DNA of 64,000 nt from Smittium mucronatum (Eukaryota > Kickxellomycota > Harpellomycetes > Harpellales > Legeriomycetaceae): assembly GCA_001953115.1 (NCBI GenBank), contig LSSL01000161.1, forward strand, positions 70,458 to 134,457, written 5' to 3'. Below are positions 37,346 through 50,977 of the stretch, in pieces (position 1 is the stretch's first letter; each line of letters opens with the position of its first letter). The notes beneath the pieces are model-generated. The model did no database searches and was not told where the DNA came from. It saw only the letters and a program-made list of their open reading frames with translations. The translations under genes and the position numbers were made by a program.

Positions 37346-40300
37346 TTTTAAATATATTTTGGTAATATTCTGTATTTTTTGTAAGATAATTTATCCGAAA
37401 AAAAGTCCTTAAATTAAAATAAGGTAGAAATACATGGCTAAATTATGCTTTTTTTGTGCCATTCATTTTGAACCAGTTAATATAGGTAAAAAAAATCGAA
37501 ATTCTATGCAATTTTTTAAAATCGCACACTTATTCGCATAAAATTTTTTTTTACTGATTTTTAATAAAATTATAAAATATTAGAAGTAATTATCAGCAAA
37601 TTAATATAATTTGGAATTTTTTCTGATAAATTCAAGTTTTTAAACTCAAAATTGTAAATATTTATAAAAATTATTTTATTTTTTTTTAGAAATTATCATT
37701 TATAGAAAAATGTTTCATCTATTTTAATAATTCAAAATTATTTCACAACTCTCATCTCTGGGATTTTTTAACTCTAAAAATTAAATTTTAATTTTTGCAC
37801 TGAAAAAATGTAAAGAAAAAAATTAAAATATTATCGGTGCACTATAACCGATAATTTGATATGAATTAATAATTAAGATAGAAATATCAACTAGTATATT
37901 GCAAAATATCTATGATATCATCAATAATTTTAGTTTTAACAGAAAAATTCGCTGTTAATAATATTATCCTTAAATTTTCCGTCAAATATATTTAATTTTA
38001 CGCCAGTATCTATTCAGATTAATAAATTAATTAATTAATTAATTCAAGAATTACTTAAATTTATAATGAAACCACAAAAAAGGCTCAAATAGCGATCTAT
38101 AGTGTTATAATGATATTATTTTCATGCTATAGATCCATATTTGTGAAAAATATGATATAGCTTCCACCATAATAATTTAATCAAAAAAATATATAAAATT
38201 TATCTCTACCATAAGGATATTAACAAATCAGAGAGAAATTATCTTATTTTCCACACTGTTTAAAAATTTCTGATTTTCCAGGGTAAATATATTTTTCGTT
38301 TATATTCTGATTTTTTTATGTTTTTTTGATAGTATTCATTTATTTTATTATTTTTTTTTTAAAAAAAAAAATCATATCAAGTTTGAATATAAAAAAATAT
38401 TTGATCTTTTCACGCTTTTACATGAGATATCCCCAAAAAGTATAGGAAATATTTAACCAGTTTTTTTACCGATTTCTGGTGTTTCATGACCGATTTTTTC
38501 GATATCAAAATACAACCGCAATAATATGTCTTTTTCCTTTTCTTCTTTTTTTCCCCTATCTATTCTCATTGTAATTTCCTAGAATTATATTATAGCTTTG
38601 AATTTAAATTTTATAAATTTTATATATCAATAAAAAATTCTAATCAATATTTTAAATGATTTAATGAAAATACCAGAAGTTAAAGCTGATCCCAGATTCA
38701 ACTAAAAATTTCTCAATGGTATATTAAGCGGGCCTGAAGTTCATAAAATCGTATTAAACAATCAGAAATGAATACTATTTTGTGTAAAAATATTAAAATG
38801 TGCTTAAAATCGATTATATATCACTGATAAAAACGATAAAATTTAAACTACATATATTTGTACAATAATTTTTTTATTTAGTGTATTATTAAATACAACA
38901 AATCCTTTAGTTATTATGAGGGTGAAGATAAAAATCATATTTAATTTTTCAATTAAACCTCAATCATAATTTTTTTCCTTAGGAATTAGAAGAAATTGAT
39001 CTTTTAAATATGATTTACCAGACTTTATTAAACTTCCACTTTGGTGGATAAAATTTCATTTAAAAAAATCATTAAAAAAAGTTAGAAAAAGTTTAAAAAT
39101 ATCTAAGAAAGTGTTTAAAAAAGAGATATCATAGATAGAAATAAATTACGAAACTTATTTAAAACATTTAAAATAACAAGATCCACAGAAATAAAAGATT
39201 GGTTTAAACTAAGTCAACCATACAAAAAAATAATATGTATAATAAGGTTTATCGAGAGCGTAATATTTATATATAAACATATATATTATTTCAATATAAA
39301 TTGAATTTTTTCATTGAAATGTGGCTTTAAAAAAATGAGTAATATCAAAGAAACAAAAATAAAAGAATAAAAATAAGGACGGAAAATGATCATGGGAGTA
39401 AATGTGTGAATCGTAAAACTATATTATTATTTGGCTATGAATATTAAAATTAAAAAAAATTAATATAACCTATCTTCTAATATATCTGTATTGGGGTTTA
39501 TCTGATAAAAATTCGATGATTTTATATATGAAAAGATTAAAATTCGAGAATTTTTTTTTAGTAGCTTTTCTCTTATAGAGCATGCATATATAGTTAATAA
39601 AATAAAAATAATACAAATTTTTCCATTGCATACGTAAATTTTATGAATCTGGGATATTTGTTTTGAATACTATTAAAGGGTGGGTGTGGTTTACTAAAAT
39701 ATCTATATTTCCTATAAAAATCGATTTCAGAATACCCATAGACTAAAAAATTAAAATAATGAAAATAAAGCTATGAAAAAACCTTGAAAATTAAACTATA
39801 TTATAAAAACCATTTTAAAATTATTAGAAATAAAATCGCGCTAAAATTTGATTCCAAATCAATTTTAAAAAAATCTATATAAAAAAATCTATAAAAAAAA
39901 CCATAATAATTCCGATTTAAATATTTTTGAATAATTATAGCGAAAATGAAAAAAATTATAACTAATTATATTTTTGTTTGTTTTTTAGAATTCCCAGTAA
40001 AAATAAAGCGTAGATAATTTAATGCAAAAAAAAAGACGAAAATCATTTGAATGAATTCACAGACGATCAAACCATAATAATTTTATCACAAATTAATCAG
40101 TAAAAACCTATTAAAGTGGAAACCATAGGATTTATTTTGAATTTGATCTTTTCATGGAGAAAACATCGTCAAAATAATAACGATTTTATTTCCGTTTATC
40201 TAGTTTTTTTGAATAATTAGTACATGTTCACAGTAATTTATAAATGATTAACAATATATATATATATATATTATAATTTTAGATTTGATATAAGATCTAT

Positions 40301-43300
40301 CTTTTATAAAAAAAGAAAATTTATTATTTCTCAGATCATATTTCCATTTTTTAATAGTTAGTCATAACTTTTGTGTATTTACCAACACAAAAAAAGGTGA
40401 AAATTTTTTTGGACATAAAGAAATCCAATTAAATAATTGAAAAATATTTTATCTTTGAAAAAAGATCTATAAACATCATCAAAACTACTAAAAAAGGTTT
40501 ATTTATATAAAATCGAGTAAATATTAGTTTTTTATCCTTTATCTGATATATAAAATCAGTTGATGTCATTATTAAAATATAAACCCTTTTATAAGCAATA
40601 GAAAAAGACCAAATCAAGTTAAAAAACTAATTTATTTAAAAAATAATTATTTTTAATTTAATTTTTCGGCATGAATTTTTGCTGGTTTACAGGTTTTATA
40701 TATTTTAAATATCTAAATCCCAGAAGATGGAATATAAGTCCGGCTCCCCATAGAAGATTCAAATTTTTTTTGAAAAGCGTTAAAATATTTTAAAAAAGTT
40801 TTTTTTTTCAAAATTACTTATTGAATTAATTGAATATTTATCAGTGTTTAAGTTTTACATGCTTGTACTGTTAAATTTTATAAAAATATCGATTTTACAT
40901 TATATCTCCCAATTCTCAACTTTATTATGTCCTAACTTTTTACAGACGCCACTTTAATGCTTTGGGGTTATTTTATGAAATTTATCATTTTTAATTTTCT
41001 AATTTTTGCAAGAATATAGTTTTAATGGAATAATTGGTGGCTAAAAATGAATTTTTTTCACTTTTTAACATATCTGCCATCAATTAAACTTCCAAAAAAA
41101 TTTATTTCTCGGATTTAGGTACACAATATCACTTGGTAATTTGGTTTCTGAAACACAAGTTAAATAATATATTAATTTGGTTTTTTAATTTTTAAATATT
41201 AACAATATATTTAAAATCTGTCTATTTTTGTATTTCTCCATTATTAATATTACTTTTTAAAACTATTTATAAAAAACCAAGATAAAAAAACCTATATAGA
41301 ATATAGAATTTAAAATATAGATATTATTTTTTAAATTAAATGTATTTATCAAATGAGAGTAACTGATTTTTGAAATATTTAATGCTTAATAAAAATATAA
41401 ATAAAGTGATTTTTTTTTAGATCAGAAAATTAACTGCGATTAAATATTAAAAATGCCCAAAAAAGTTTTAAATCTCTTAAAATTATTTTAAATACATTAT
41501 TCTAACTAAAAAAAAAACTTCTTATCCAATTTTTTTTAAATTTTACATAGGATATAATATTATCAATAAATTAACTAAAAATATGCCAACTATAGAATGA
41601 ATAAAAAATCTAGTTCAAATTAATTACTCCCATTTTTCTCATTATTTTTTGGGGTTTAAATAAAAAATTTATTTATATATACCTAAAAATATTTCTATTA
41701 TGCAATAATAATAATAATCAAAAATCAAAAATCAAAAAAATCAAAATTTTTCAAACTCGAAACAACATTAAGAATACAAAAACCAAACCAAATAAAAATA
41801 ATGTATTTTCTTTCTAAGAATTCTCCCAGCTACTTTTAATGATGATCCAATACCTACTATCATATATATAAATTATTCTTAAATCTATTTTTTTTAGTTT
41901 AGCAAATAAAATATTGTTTTTTACATGAATTTATAGATTTGATTTTTTTTATTGGTGATATTGATATAATTTTATGTGTTAAATTATTTTATTTTATTTT
42001 ATACATAATAATCTATATTAAATGGGGGCTAATAGCTATTTTTTTTTTCTTGAGACTCTTCGCTTTTTCAGCTTATCAAGAAGTGTTACACTAATTAATA
42101 TGTTATTTGCCTCTATATTAAAATTTCTTATAAAACTTTATATCTGAGTAATAAACATATTTTCAAGCAGAAATAATTTTTTTTGATATTATTGAGGTGT
42201 ATCTTTTGGAAAAAATTAATAAAATATAGAAGATTTCAAGGTTTATTTTCCCCTAAATACAGATAATTGATCCATTATTCCGCGTATAATACTTTTTCCA
42301 AAAAAAAAAAATTATAAAATACTCAGAGCACTTAAAGTTTCAAATTTTGCTTTTTTTATTTCTAATATCGAAATTTCATTATAAAAATTTTTATCGAAAA
42401 CTGGAGCATAAAAACCAGACTAATCTTTTATTTCTATAGATATATCAAGATTTTTTACCGTATTTTTAAAGTTATACACTGTAAACTTATCTTTTATCTC
42501 TCTATTCAGTTTTTTATTTAGGGGATGAACGTTGATTTTCACTCTACCAATCGCTGTTATTTTTGGAACAATTTTATTTCAAGCTCATCAAAAAAATAAG
42601 GCTAAAAATCTAAATTTCTTCATTTAAACACAAATAGATTTATTGAAAACTCGAAATTTTTAATTTTAATGCTATTATGTGTTTTAAAAATATCATAGTA
42701 GATATAAAGACCGAAAGCGAGAGTTTTTCTCAAAATTAAATGCTTGATGTATTTTGAAGCACTAAAATGTCTTTTTTTTTTTGATCTTATTTGAAAATTC
42801 GGGTATATACTTTTTTATTTGAGGTTATGAGCCCGCTATAAAAATTTTAACTAAAAATATTTAGCCCAATTTAATCAATTTATAATTTAAATTTTTCTAA
42901 TTCCAAATTTAATAATTTAAACTTTCTAGGCTTAATAAAACTATTCCTATTCAATCAAATATTCAGTTTAAATTTTTTTTACTATTGATAAAATAACAGA
43001 ATATCAACATTTATCCAATTTAAAGGTAGAATACAGGTGTAAATTGGAATTAATATATACGAAATTATTTACTTTTTATGATTAAAAATAAAAATAAAAT
43101 CACTTTGATTAAATGAATACCCAAAATAATATACTTTTGTTGAATTGCAGGTGCTGATCATTGATCAATATCTTTTCTCAAAAACATTATAATTTGTTTT
43201 TTTTAGTTATTTGTTTTTGTTATCGTGGTTTGATTTATCAAATAATTTTTTCTCATCAACGCTGTTGTTTTTTGAGTTCAATTTTTTTGAAAAAATAAAA

Positions 43301-46094
43301 TAAATAAGGGCTAAGAAAATCCTCGCTTTAATTTAATATTTTATTTTTGATATTTTTTTTTAACATAGGGAAGCAAAGAATATTGAAATATTTGTAATGT
43401 TATAAACGCTTTTTCCATCTTAGTATTCATATATTTTTATAACCCCAGGAAATTATTTTATTTTTTATAGGTTTCACAGTAATAAAAAACCATTTTTTTA
43501 TTTAATCTCCTCGACCTCTTGGCTCTCTTATTTTGTTTCTATGAATTAAAATACATAAAATTTCACTTTTTTCATTCAATTTTTGATCAATAAATATTTT
43601 TAAATTCTCAATTTATTAATCCTAGTTCATTATACCATATCGTTTCAAAGGAAATCAATTTAAAGATATATAACTTATACCAAAAGCTTTTTTCTAAATA
43701 CTTTAATTTTTATTATGATATTTAATTATTGTTTTTCAAATAATAATATTTTCACTTTCAAATTATGTTTACCTCAATCGTTTTTTTAATATAATGAAAG
43801 AATTGCGTTTTTTATTACTTAAAAAAACATTATTGCATTTTTTTGAAAAAAAAGCGGGAATGAGATATTGGCAAATTTTTTGTTAATTTCTTGGGAAAAT
43901 TATGCAGCAATAAACATAAATACTGCATTATTTTAGGAATTTTAGTGATATTATAGTTAAATTAGTATGCTTTCAAGAAATTTAAGAGATTCAAAAATAA
44001 AATATTATATTTTTGCTGTTTAATAATAAATTTAGAATACATTGGTTAAGATTAAGTAATTTTAAATATATATATATATTAAATTGGACTAGATTCGAAT
44101 ATTTCAAGCGAGTTTATACTAATATACAGCTTTAACCAACAATCACATAGCTTTAATAAAGTTTTCAGCTAATATAAATTTAGCGAGAAAAAATCATCCA
44201 TATATAAATAAACTGGCTTAATTGGGTTTTCATAATTTAAATATATGAATTAGTCCTAAAATCAATAATTTCAAATATTCTAAAAATCTAATTGTGAAAT
44301 CGCAAAAAAGAAAAAATCAACCCAATTTTTTTTTTTGTAAATATATTCATAACCCATAAGAATATCGATTTGTACTTAAAAATATTTTATTTATCTTTTT
44401 TGTGCTTTTATTTTTTTTATAGAACCAAAAGATAAAATGATTAATAACCTCATTATAAAATATTTAACTTTTATTGTGTATATTCCTCCGTATCTTCATT
44501 CCTTTCGCTCTTTAAAAAAGTTTATTAATTTTTTCTTTTATAATAACTATAATTATAAATATAATTTTCATAAAAAATGTTTTTTTCAAACGCTTAAGAC
44601 AATTCTTATCTCGAATGTTTAATGAAATAATCGATCCTCCCTGAAAAATGTAAGTCATGTGAAGCAAAATCTTTTTTAAAGCCTGATAATTTTTTTGAAC
44701 TACTGATAGTTATTCAGAAATAAATTTTTATTACTAATCCTTACTCAAATTAAATTTGATTAAATTTGATTATTATTAAATATAATGTTTGTTTTATAAA
44801 CAATATTTTTCGCTGATATGAACCCTAAACGAAAAACATGAGGCCTATCAACAAAAATAAACAAAAAATATATTATTAAAAAAGGAGATAATTTTTCAAA
44901 AAGATAGTTTCAGCCAGGTAATATATATTTGGACATGTGCGTACCATATTTTCTGTTTATAAATTTTCAAATAAATAAACGAATTTAAGCACTTAATATA
45001 TATGTAATAGAATATAAATAGTAGCTGCATGTTGCCTACCTTGAATATATATTTTTTATCTTTTCAAACTTAAAAATTTCAGCATCACTATTATTTTGAT
45101 TTAAAATAAATAAATATTAGAATCCTTATTTGTTAAGTTGTATTCATAAAAAAGATTTTCAAAAAAAAGAAAAAAAGAAAAATTTAATTCATATATATAT
45201 ACTGTGAATATTAAAAAGATTAACTATTTAAAGTAAAATCTATACCATTGTTTTAGGGTGTTGCTCACCAATTCTTATACTTATAAATGTAATTTCGAAA
45301 ATTTTATTTATTTATTTATTTATATGATGGAGCAGTAAGTATGAATGATCCTCGTTCTTTTTTAAAATAAAGGAAAGGTGGGAGATGAGTAAATCCCTTC
45401 TTTAAAAACCGGTCTTAAGAACACAATAACATTTTCTTTAAAAAATAAAACAATCTCATGTAGTCTATCGATGTTTATATTATTCAGCTTTTCCTCGATC
45501 TTAAAAACCTCTCAATCAGAAACCATTATAGCACAAGATTTGAGTAAATTGTACTTCAAGTTTGTTTGAGTGTAAAAAAAATTGTAATTAGTTTCTTTAG
45601 ATAAATACACTTTGTTATAATTCATTTCCTTGAAACTTAATTAGTAAAAAGAATGTGAATCCACCATTATTTTTAGTGAGTTTCAATAAAATGTATAATT
45701 CCAAACTTTCCCGCTAAGATTATTTGTTTTTGAAAGTGAAATTGAAATTGAAATTGAACCTTTAAAAAGAATTATTGGACGATGCTCAAAGTTATCGAAA
45801 CCTTCATACCAATTTGAGTTCTTATAAAATAGCTGTCTTTGATTTTATTTATGGCTTGACTTAGAATTGGATGAATATCCATTTTTTTAGAAACAGGTCT
45901 TTGAAATTCTTAAGAAATTCTCATTTGATGTAGGCTGTATGCTAAATATGTCTTCATATACCAATTGTATATGGATTTTATATATAATATCTTTGATTTT
46001 CTTTGAAACGTGGAACCAAAATTTTGTTCTTTTAGTGCTATTGGAAAATTGGTTTAATATTGCTTTTTTTTGTACCGCAAAATTTTATTTCAAG
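37346..46094. other. AT-rich desert, nothing recognised
   Basis: About 8.7 kb without a supported gene. Simple repeats include (TTAA/ATTA)n near 38023-38044 and (TA)n at about 40253-40271. The ORFs at 40429-40617 and 44437-44622 are low-complexity. The last few hundred bases (about 45700-46090) may still belong to the MULE relic that follows. Confidence 0.55.
40253..40271. repeat. (TA)n microsatellite
   Basis: An uninterrupted TA run of about nine units. A second one lies at about 63678-63696. Confidence 0.8.
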
Positions 46095-46961
46095 ATAAAA
46101 TTAGTTTAGTACTGCTGAATCGACAATACGGTTATTTATCTTCAAATCAAATACACTATTGCTGATCTCATTTTTTAAAAAGTTAAATATTGATAAATAA
46201 GATTCAGCATTGTCTTTGGATAATATAAAGATCGAGACCAGTATAAATAAATGATTTATATCAGTTATACAAGAAATTATTCAGTGTATTCTCACTTGAC
46301 TGATTTAAATGTGCAGTCTGTTCATCGCTTTATGACAAGAAAATATTCTTATTGCTTTTTTTGAAGTTATAATGACCTTTATGTCATTAATGCTTTTAAT
46401 ACAACTTGTCACGTAAATTATTCCCTAAAATAAAACTATTTAAATATATAAATACAACTATTTTTATATTTATTTTTCGAAAAAATAAATATGTTTAAAT
46501 GCCTTTCATACTTTGAAAAAGGCTTTTAAAAACATCAATAGAATCCTCTTCACACTTATTTGTTCTTTTTCTTTGGTTATTTACAACGTAATATATCCTT
46601 TTCAGATCCACATTTACCATTTTTTTTCTAGGTTTTTTTTATTCTATAAGACTTAATCCGATCTTTAGATAAACCAAATGTCAATTTCTTTTCGATTAGT
46701 GGGTTTCCTTTGCCGGGGTAGTTATGTGTTCATTGTATCGGTAGGTATTTACTCTTTTATCCAAAAATCTGTCTATTTTTAATTGACAGCTGCAACCGTT
46801 TATAAATTTATTGTAGCAGCAATAAAATGTGGATATGCATTTTTTTAAAGTTTTTTTTGCGCTAGTTTTCCAGCGAATAAGTTTCCAGCGTACTCAGAAT
46901 CAACTACCAATTCTCGATCGATTCTTTTCCTTAACGTAACTTCATTTGTAGGCTGATCCAT
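46095..46961 (-). pseudogene. Decayed Mutator-like transposase with FLYWCH-type zinc finger
   Basis: Minus strand. From the ATG at 46959-46961 the frame reads VTLRKRIDRELVVDSEYAGN. After a frameshift it reads CCYNKFINGCSCQLKIDRFL and YRYNEHITTPAKETH, the C..C..H-x-H layout of FLYWCH/WRKY-GCM1 fingers of MULE transposases (to about 46696). Further along, TDCTFKSV (46304-46318) corresponds to the catalytic DGTFK motif. After another frameshift FILVSIFILSKDNAESYLSI (about 46240-46180) and FNFLKNE match the 'PLVYxLxxNKxEExYxxxFxxLK' core. A degenerate DFEKA region (FDLKINNRIVDSAVLN) and a possible GCFFH counterpart follow. Frameshifts and stops show it is dead. The order of four family motifs makes this call fairly firm. 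Confidence 0.68.
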
Positions 46962-47041
46962 TTCCAAATATTTTTATTTATAACTCATAAAAAATATACA
47001 TTTCATAAAGAATAATTGGATGAATATATTTAAACAAAAGA

Positions 47042-47272
47042 ATGAAATACGCGTTTATAAAAATACCATTACATATAAAAATTTTAAACTGCCGTAAAAT
47101 TTTACAAGTCTCAGTGGAAAATTTCACAAAATACGCTTGTCCAATTCGGAACCTTAATCCTACTCACCATTTGCTTTTTAGATTATTTCACGACATTATT
47201 GGAAATCTATGTTCTGGTGTAAATTCAATAAAAATTATTCGAAAACCGCCTAATAAATTTAAGCAACTATAG
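47042..47272 (+). other. Open frame of 76 codons, unassigned
   Basis: A plus-strand frame of fairly balanced composition (CPIRNLNPTHHLLFRLFHDI) immediately upstream of the MULE relic, on the opposite strand. No domain was recognised. It may be a chance frame or part of a decayed element. Confidence 0.2.
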
Positions 47273-47639
47273 GTTAAAGCTACATATTAGTCGAAAATCT
47301 CCTAAAATGGCAGAATTTAGTCCTATTTAATCTATTTTATTTAAAATAAACGAATCATAACCAATATAGTCGAGGTTACTATTTAACCAAAGCTTTACTA
47401 CTAGACTAACATGGAAACATACCAGTAGGATATTTTACGAAATTGAAGGATGGTCTGGGATTGGAATTAAAAAAAAGAGCTTCTTATTCCAAGAGGTTGG
47501 AAATTTATTAAGGCTAGCATTTTTTTCTATTGTTGTTGACATTGTGATGATTAGAGTTTATTGTAGCAAATGGTTTACATAGTGAAAAAAATCTGGCCAT
47601 GAAAAGAATCTTTGTATTTTGCAAAAACTTTCACTAAAT

Positions 47640-48040
47640 ATAATTGGACATAGTATTCTGAATTTTTCATAGAGATTCTTAAAATATTTCATGATCAAAA
47701 AAGATATATAACTGGATAAATTTTTTTGGAAAATGGCTTACTCTAGTCCATATGAACCTCCGACATGTACAGTAGCACCCCTCTTAAGTGTGCACTCCCT
47801 TAAGTGCGCACCCCTTTTGTAATCCTATAATTCAAATGGGATTTTAGATATTCAATAATCTCGTGTAAAATTTAATAAACTCGATTGGATAAAAAATATC
47901 AAATCAAAAAAATTATTGGATTATAGTAGTACGTCGCTTAAGTGCGCACTTTTTTAACCTGGATTCAATCTGCGCACTTAAGCGAGGTGCTACTGTAGTA
48001 GAAATACGTGAAACTGGACACTGATGCTAAAGGTTTAAAA
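47640..48040. repeat. Older dispersed repeat interrupted by the pogo-like MITE
   Basis: The sequence flanking the MITE (tggaaaatggcttactctagtccat, gaacctccga on the left; cgtgaaactggacact on the right) matches 54221-54400 in inverted orientation. There it is continuous, with a TA at the equivalent point. Similarity on the left extends to about 47640 (aattttt-cataaagag-type blocks). Confidence 0.7.
47770..47995. mobile_element. Pogo/Tc1-mariner-like MITE, 226 bp, TA target duplication
   Basis: Terminal inverted repeats of about 25 bp start CAGTAGCACC and continue with a CTTAAGTG(C/T)GCA box (three mismatches between the ends). Both ends are flanked by TA (47768-47769 and 47996-47997). The box CTTAAGTGCGCAC occurs four times in all, twice near each end. 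The CAGTA start, TA duplication and subterminal repeats fit pogo/Tigger-type non-autonomous elements. There is no coding capacity, so it would depend on a transposase encoded elsewhere. Confidence 0.85.
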
Positions 48041-49215
48041 GATGTTTCCACCATCTACTGAGTTTTATGCGATGAGGATATATACCCTTTCTGGGGCCAA
48101 AAATACGCTGAGGTCACTATTAGTATAATTTTTGTTTTTTATATTGCAATGTGACAAATTAAACCAATCATAACTGCGCACGTAGCTTTAGAGATTTTTA
48201 TTGACCAAAAGTCTAGTACTATTTTATTATCATCGTTTTCTAAGCCTAGAATATATTTTTATTGCGATCCAAAAAAAGTAATTTTTTGTATTAGTTCTTT
48301 CTGGATCGGCACTTATAAATATTCAACTAGCAAAAGCTACCTACTTAGGATTATAATTTCTATTGGCTCAATAGTATCAACGATCATCATGCAGGAAATG
48401 AGGTGTTGCACAAATAAGACTCAAGATATCTTTGGGACCTGATGGCGATAGCATTTAAATCTCAATACTACTATTGGCGAAATGCATTCATCATAAAGAT
48501 GCTAAAAAATATTACTAAATATAGTCTAAGAAACTTCTGTCTTTCTCCACAAAAGGATATGCACATTGCTATTCAGATAGGGATAATTGGGTGATGAAAT
48601 TTGCTAATATTTGGAGTATGTTGCCATTGGGAATATTATTATACCAATGGATACTGCCTAAATAGATATCGAATGGGAAGTTTCCAACTGACAGAAGTAA
48701 AAAATGTGATTAGCTAAGCGTAAAGGCACATTATAAAAAAAATAGTGGTGAGAAACACCACTTTATGAAATGAAGTGAAAAAATGCTCACAGAAAGATGG
48801 TAATGTTGACTCAAACCTTCAAACATACTATTTTGTTTATGCAAATAATGTAAGTCGAAATATAATGAATGACAGTTGGTTAGTGAAATAAGTAAATAAT
48901 CGAGAGTATTGGGTGAATCCAGGGATTTATTCAATGGTCGAGAAGTGTTGATTACCAATGAGTGAGATAGTCGGACTTGACTAAAATATTCCGAGAAGAT
49001 GGATGCAATAGGTAGCCATCGTATACTAAAATTTTATTAAATTATTAATATGGTCCCGACTATTTAGGACTAGAATGATCCTAACTAATTTACGATATCA
49101 TTAAACCATTAATTTACGAACTGCCATCCTATCTCACGGATGTAAACACCTCACAATAACCTTTTCTATCCAACACGTATAGTTCTTCCTACCTTCATTT
49201 TTACAAACCACTGAT
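48041..49215. other. Upstream region of the transporter gene, with a possible coding relic
   Basis: Less AT-rich than the desert. In one plus-strand frame (about 48541-48990) open stretches are separated by stops, e.g. SRNIMNDSWLV and EYWVNPGIYSMVEKC. The minus-strand ORF 48731-48958 overlaps this and looks like a shadow. The family was not recognised. The last 150 bases before the transporter ATG are pyrimidine-rich and probably include its promoter and 5' leader. Confidence 0.35.
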
Positions 49216-50518
49216 ATGTCCGATTCGAGCGCCAAAGGCGAAGCCCCCATAAATGATAGCCATTCAGTCATAATTCAGAATGATGCTTCCGATGAAAAGA
49301 TTTCCACTTCACCACAGACAAACAGCCTTTATTCCTTTAGGGGGGGGCTTTTTAACACAGCATTACAACCCGAAAACATTATCATAGCAATCTATTGCTT
49401 TTCATGGTATTTTTCAGCAATCTTTTCGAGCAATTCCGGCAAGGCGATAATGAACATATTTAACTATCCTGTCACATTATCGATTTTTCATTTCGTTTGC
49501 AATGCTTCTTTTGCCTTTGTCTTCAGTATTTTACATCCCAGTAAACTTAGAACAAGGGTCACCTTCCAAGATCTTAAAAATGTTGTAATTATTTCTATTA
49601 ACCAAGTAATTTCCCACGTCATCAATTCTTATGCAATTTCTTTTGCTCCTATAAGTTTAGTAAACACTATAAAGGTATTCATATTTAGTTCCACTATATA
49701 TATTTTTCTATCTATATACCCATCTATAATATCCTTAAGTTCATAAGGTTTTGAATTTCGAGAAATCGGTCTCTTAATATAAACTTCTTTCTTTCATTTA
49801 TTTTTAGGGAATTTCTCCGTTTTTTGCCGTAGTGATAGCCAGATTAGTCTTTAATTCCAAATATTCCAAACGCGTATACATTTCCTTGATTCCACTGATT
49901 CTTGGTATTGCCATGACTTCTTTCAGGGCGGTTGGGCTCACACCTATAGGATTTTTCTTCTCGTTGTTTTCAGCGTTAACAACGACCTTAGGAGGAATTA
50001 TAAGTAAATATGTCATAAACTTCCTTTCAGTAACAACAAATGGAAATCAGGGTAACTCTAAGAATGCTAAATACAAAGTTCTTTATCACAGTGCTATAAC
50101 TTCAATGATTTTTGCCTTTCCCATTTGGCTGTTATCTGAAGGAAAAGTTATAGTGCCCCAATTTTTCAGATATATTGCCAATTCAAATATGCAAATAGAA
50201 TCTGCGAATTCAAAACAAAGCTCTTCTGGTGCTCTTTCTGATAATCAAAAAGACTCTTCCCAAACTCTTATATATATACTTCCCGCCTTGTTTTTGCTGC
50301 ATGGGATGTTTCACACACTTCAAGCGTTCTTTTCAATTTCATTGATTTCTCTAACAACTCCCGTAACATTCTCTATTGCCGCTCTTCTCAAACGCGTTGT
50401 TGTTATCCTTGCTGCAATCATTTGGTTTAACCAGCCAATATCCACTACTCAGTCCATTGGAATTCTGATTTTCTTCTTTGGGCTGTATTTGTATAGCACC
50501 AGCAAAAAATCAAAGTAG
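49216..50518 (+). CDS. Triose-phosphate/nucleotide-sugar-type transporter (TPT/SLC35, Sly41-like)
   Basis: Exons 49216-49674 and 49808-50518 encode 389 aa. The 133-nt intron (GTATTC to TTTTTAG) lies between codons and joins NTIK to GISPFFAVVIARL, which together form the family's 'KxxxPxFTxxxSR' helix. Residues 1-45 are polar and disordered. Multiple hydrophobic helices follow, with FNYPVTLSIFHF at 82-93 and YISLIPLILGIA near 177-188. The terminal block TTPVTFSIAALLKRVVVI (about 336-353) is the TPT signature 'SPVTxSxxxxxKRVxVI'. Such proteins are ER, Golgi or plastid antiporters; yeast Sly41 is the nearest fungal type I recall. The substrate cannot be read from the sequence. A Ser/Gln-rich loop (about 282-303) is an oddity. 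It is convergent with the IF-3 gene 460 bp downstream. Confidence 0.85.
49675..49807 (+). other. Intron of the transporter gene
   Basis: 133 nt, GTATTC...TTTATTTTTAG, phase 0. A tcttaat branch-like site lies about 35 nt before the acceptor. Splicing is supported because it reconnects a conserved transporter helix; without it the product would stop at 176 aa. Confidence 0.85.
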
Positions 50519-50977
50519 TCTTTTCTTGAACCGCTAAATGACTTTAAGGGTTTTTTATCCTGTCCTCTAGATAAGCATTATCCTTTATGCCCACTTCAAT
50601 CAACTTGGAATTTCAACTCCTTTAAAAACCTCATGCATGTTTTTTTCCACTAAATTCACCCGTTTTTACAGGATGGTGTCATGAATAATAGACTTGATAG
50701 CTTCCTTTATTCCCAAAAGATTCCTACTCTCATTTCTCATTAGCTATTATTTCATTATAAACCCATTTTAAATTAAATATAAATAATAAAATAAGAAGAA
50801 TAACCATTTTTTTAGAATGATTTATGCTTTTTATCTGAACGTTTTAAATTTTAATCAACTTAAATTTTTTAATTCAATAAAAATTGCGGATAAGAGTTTG
50901 CACGATTTCGCAAGAAAATTTCGGTTTATTAAGTGCAGAGATGATGGCCATCAAATGGCTGAAAGTAAAATATCAGT
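50519..50977. other. Convergent intergenic region
   Basis: Shared 3' flank of the transporter (plus) and the IF-3 gene (minus). AT-rich with AATAAA-like hexamers on both strands around 50770-50890, which may serve both transcripts. I see no gene. Confidence 0.6.
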
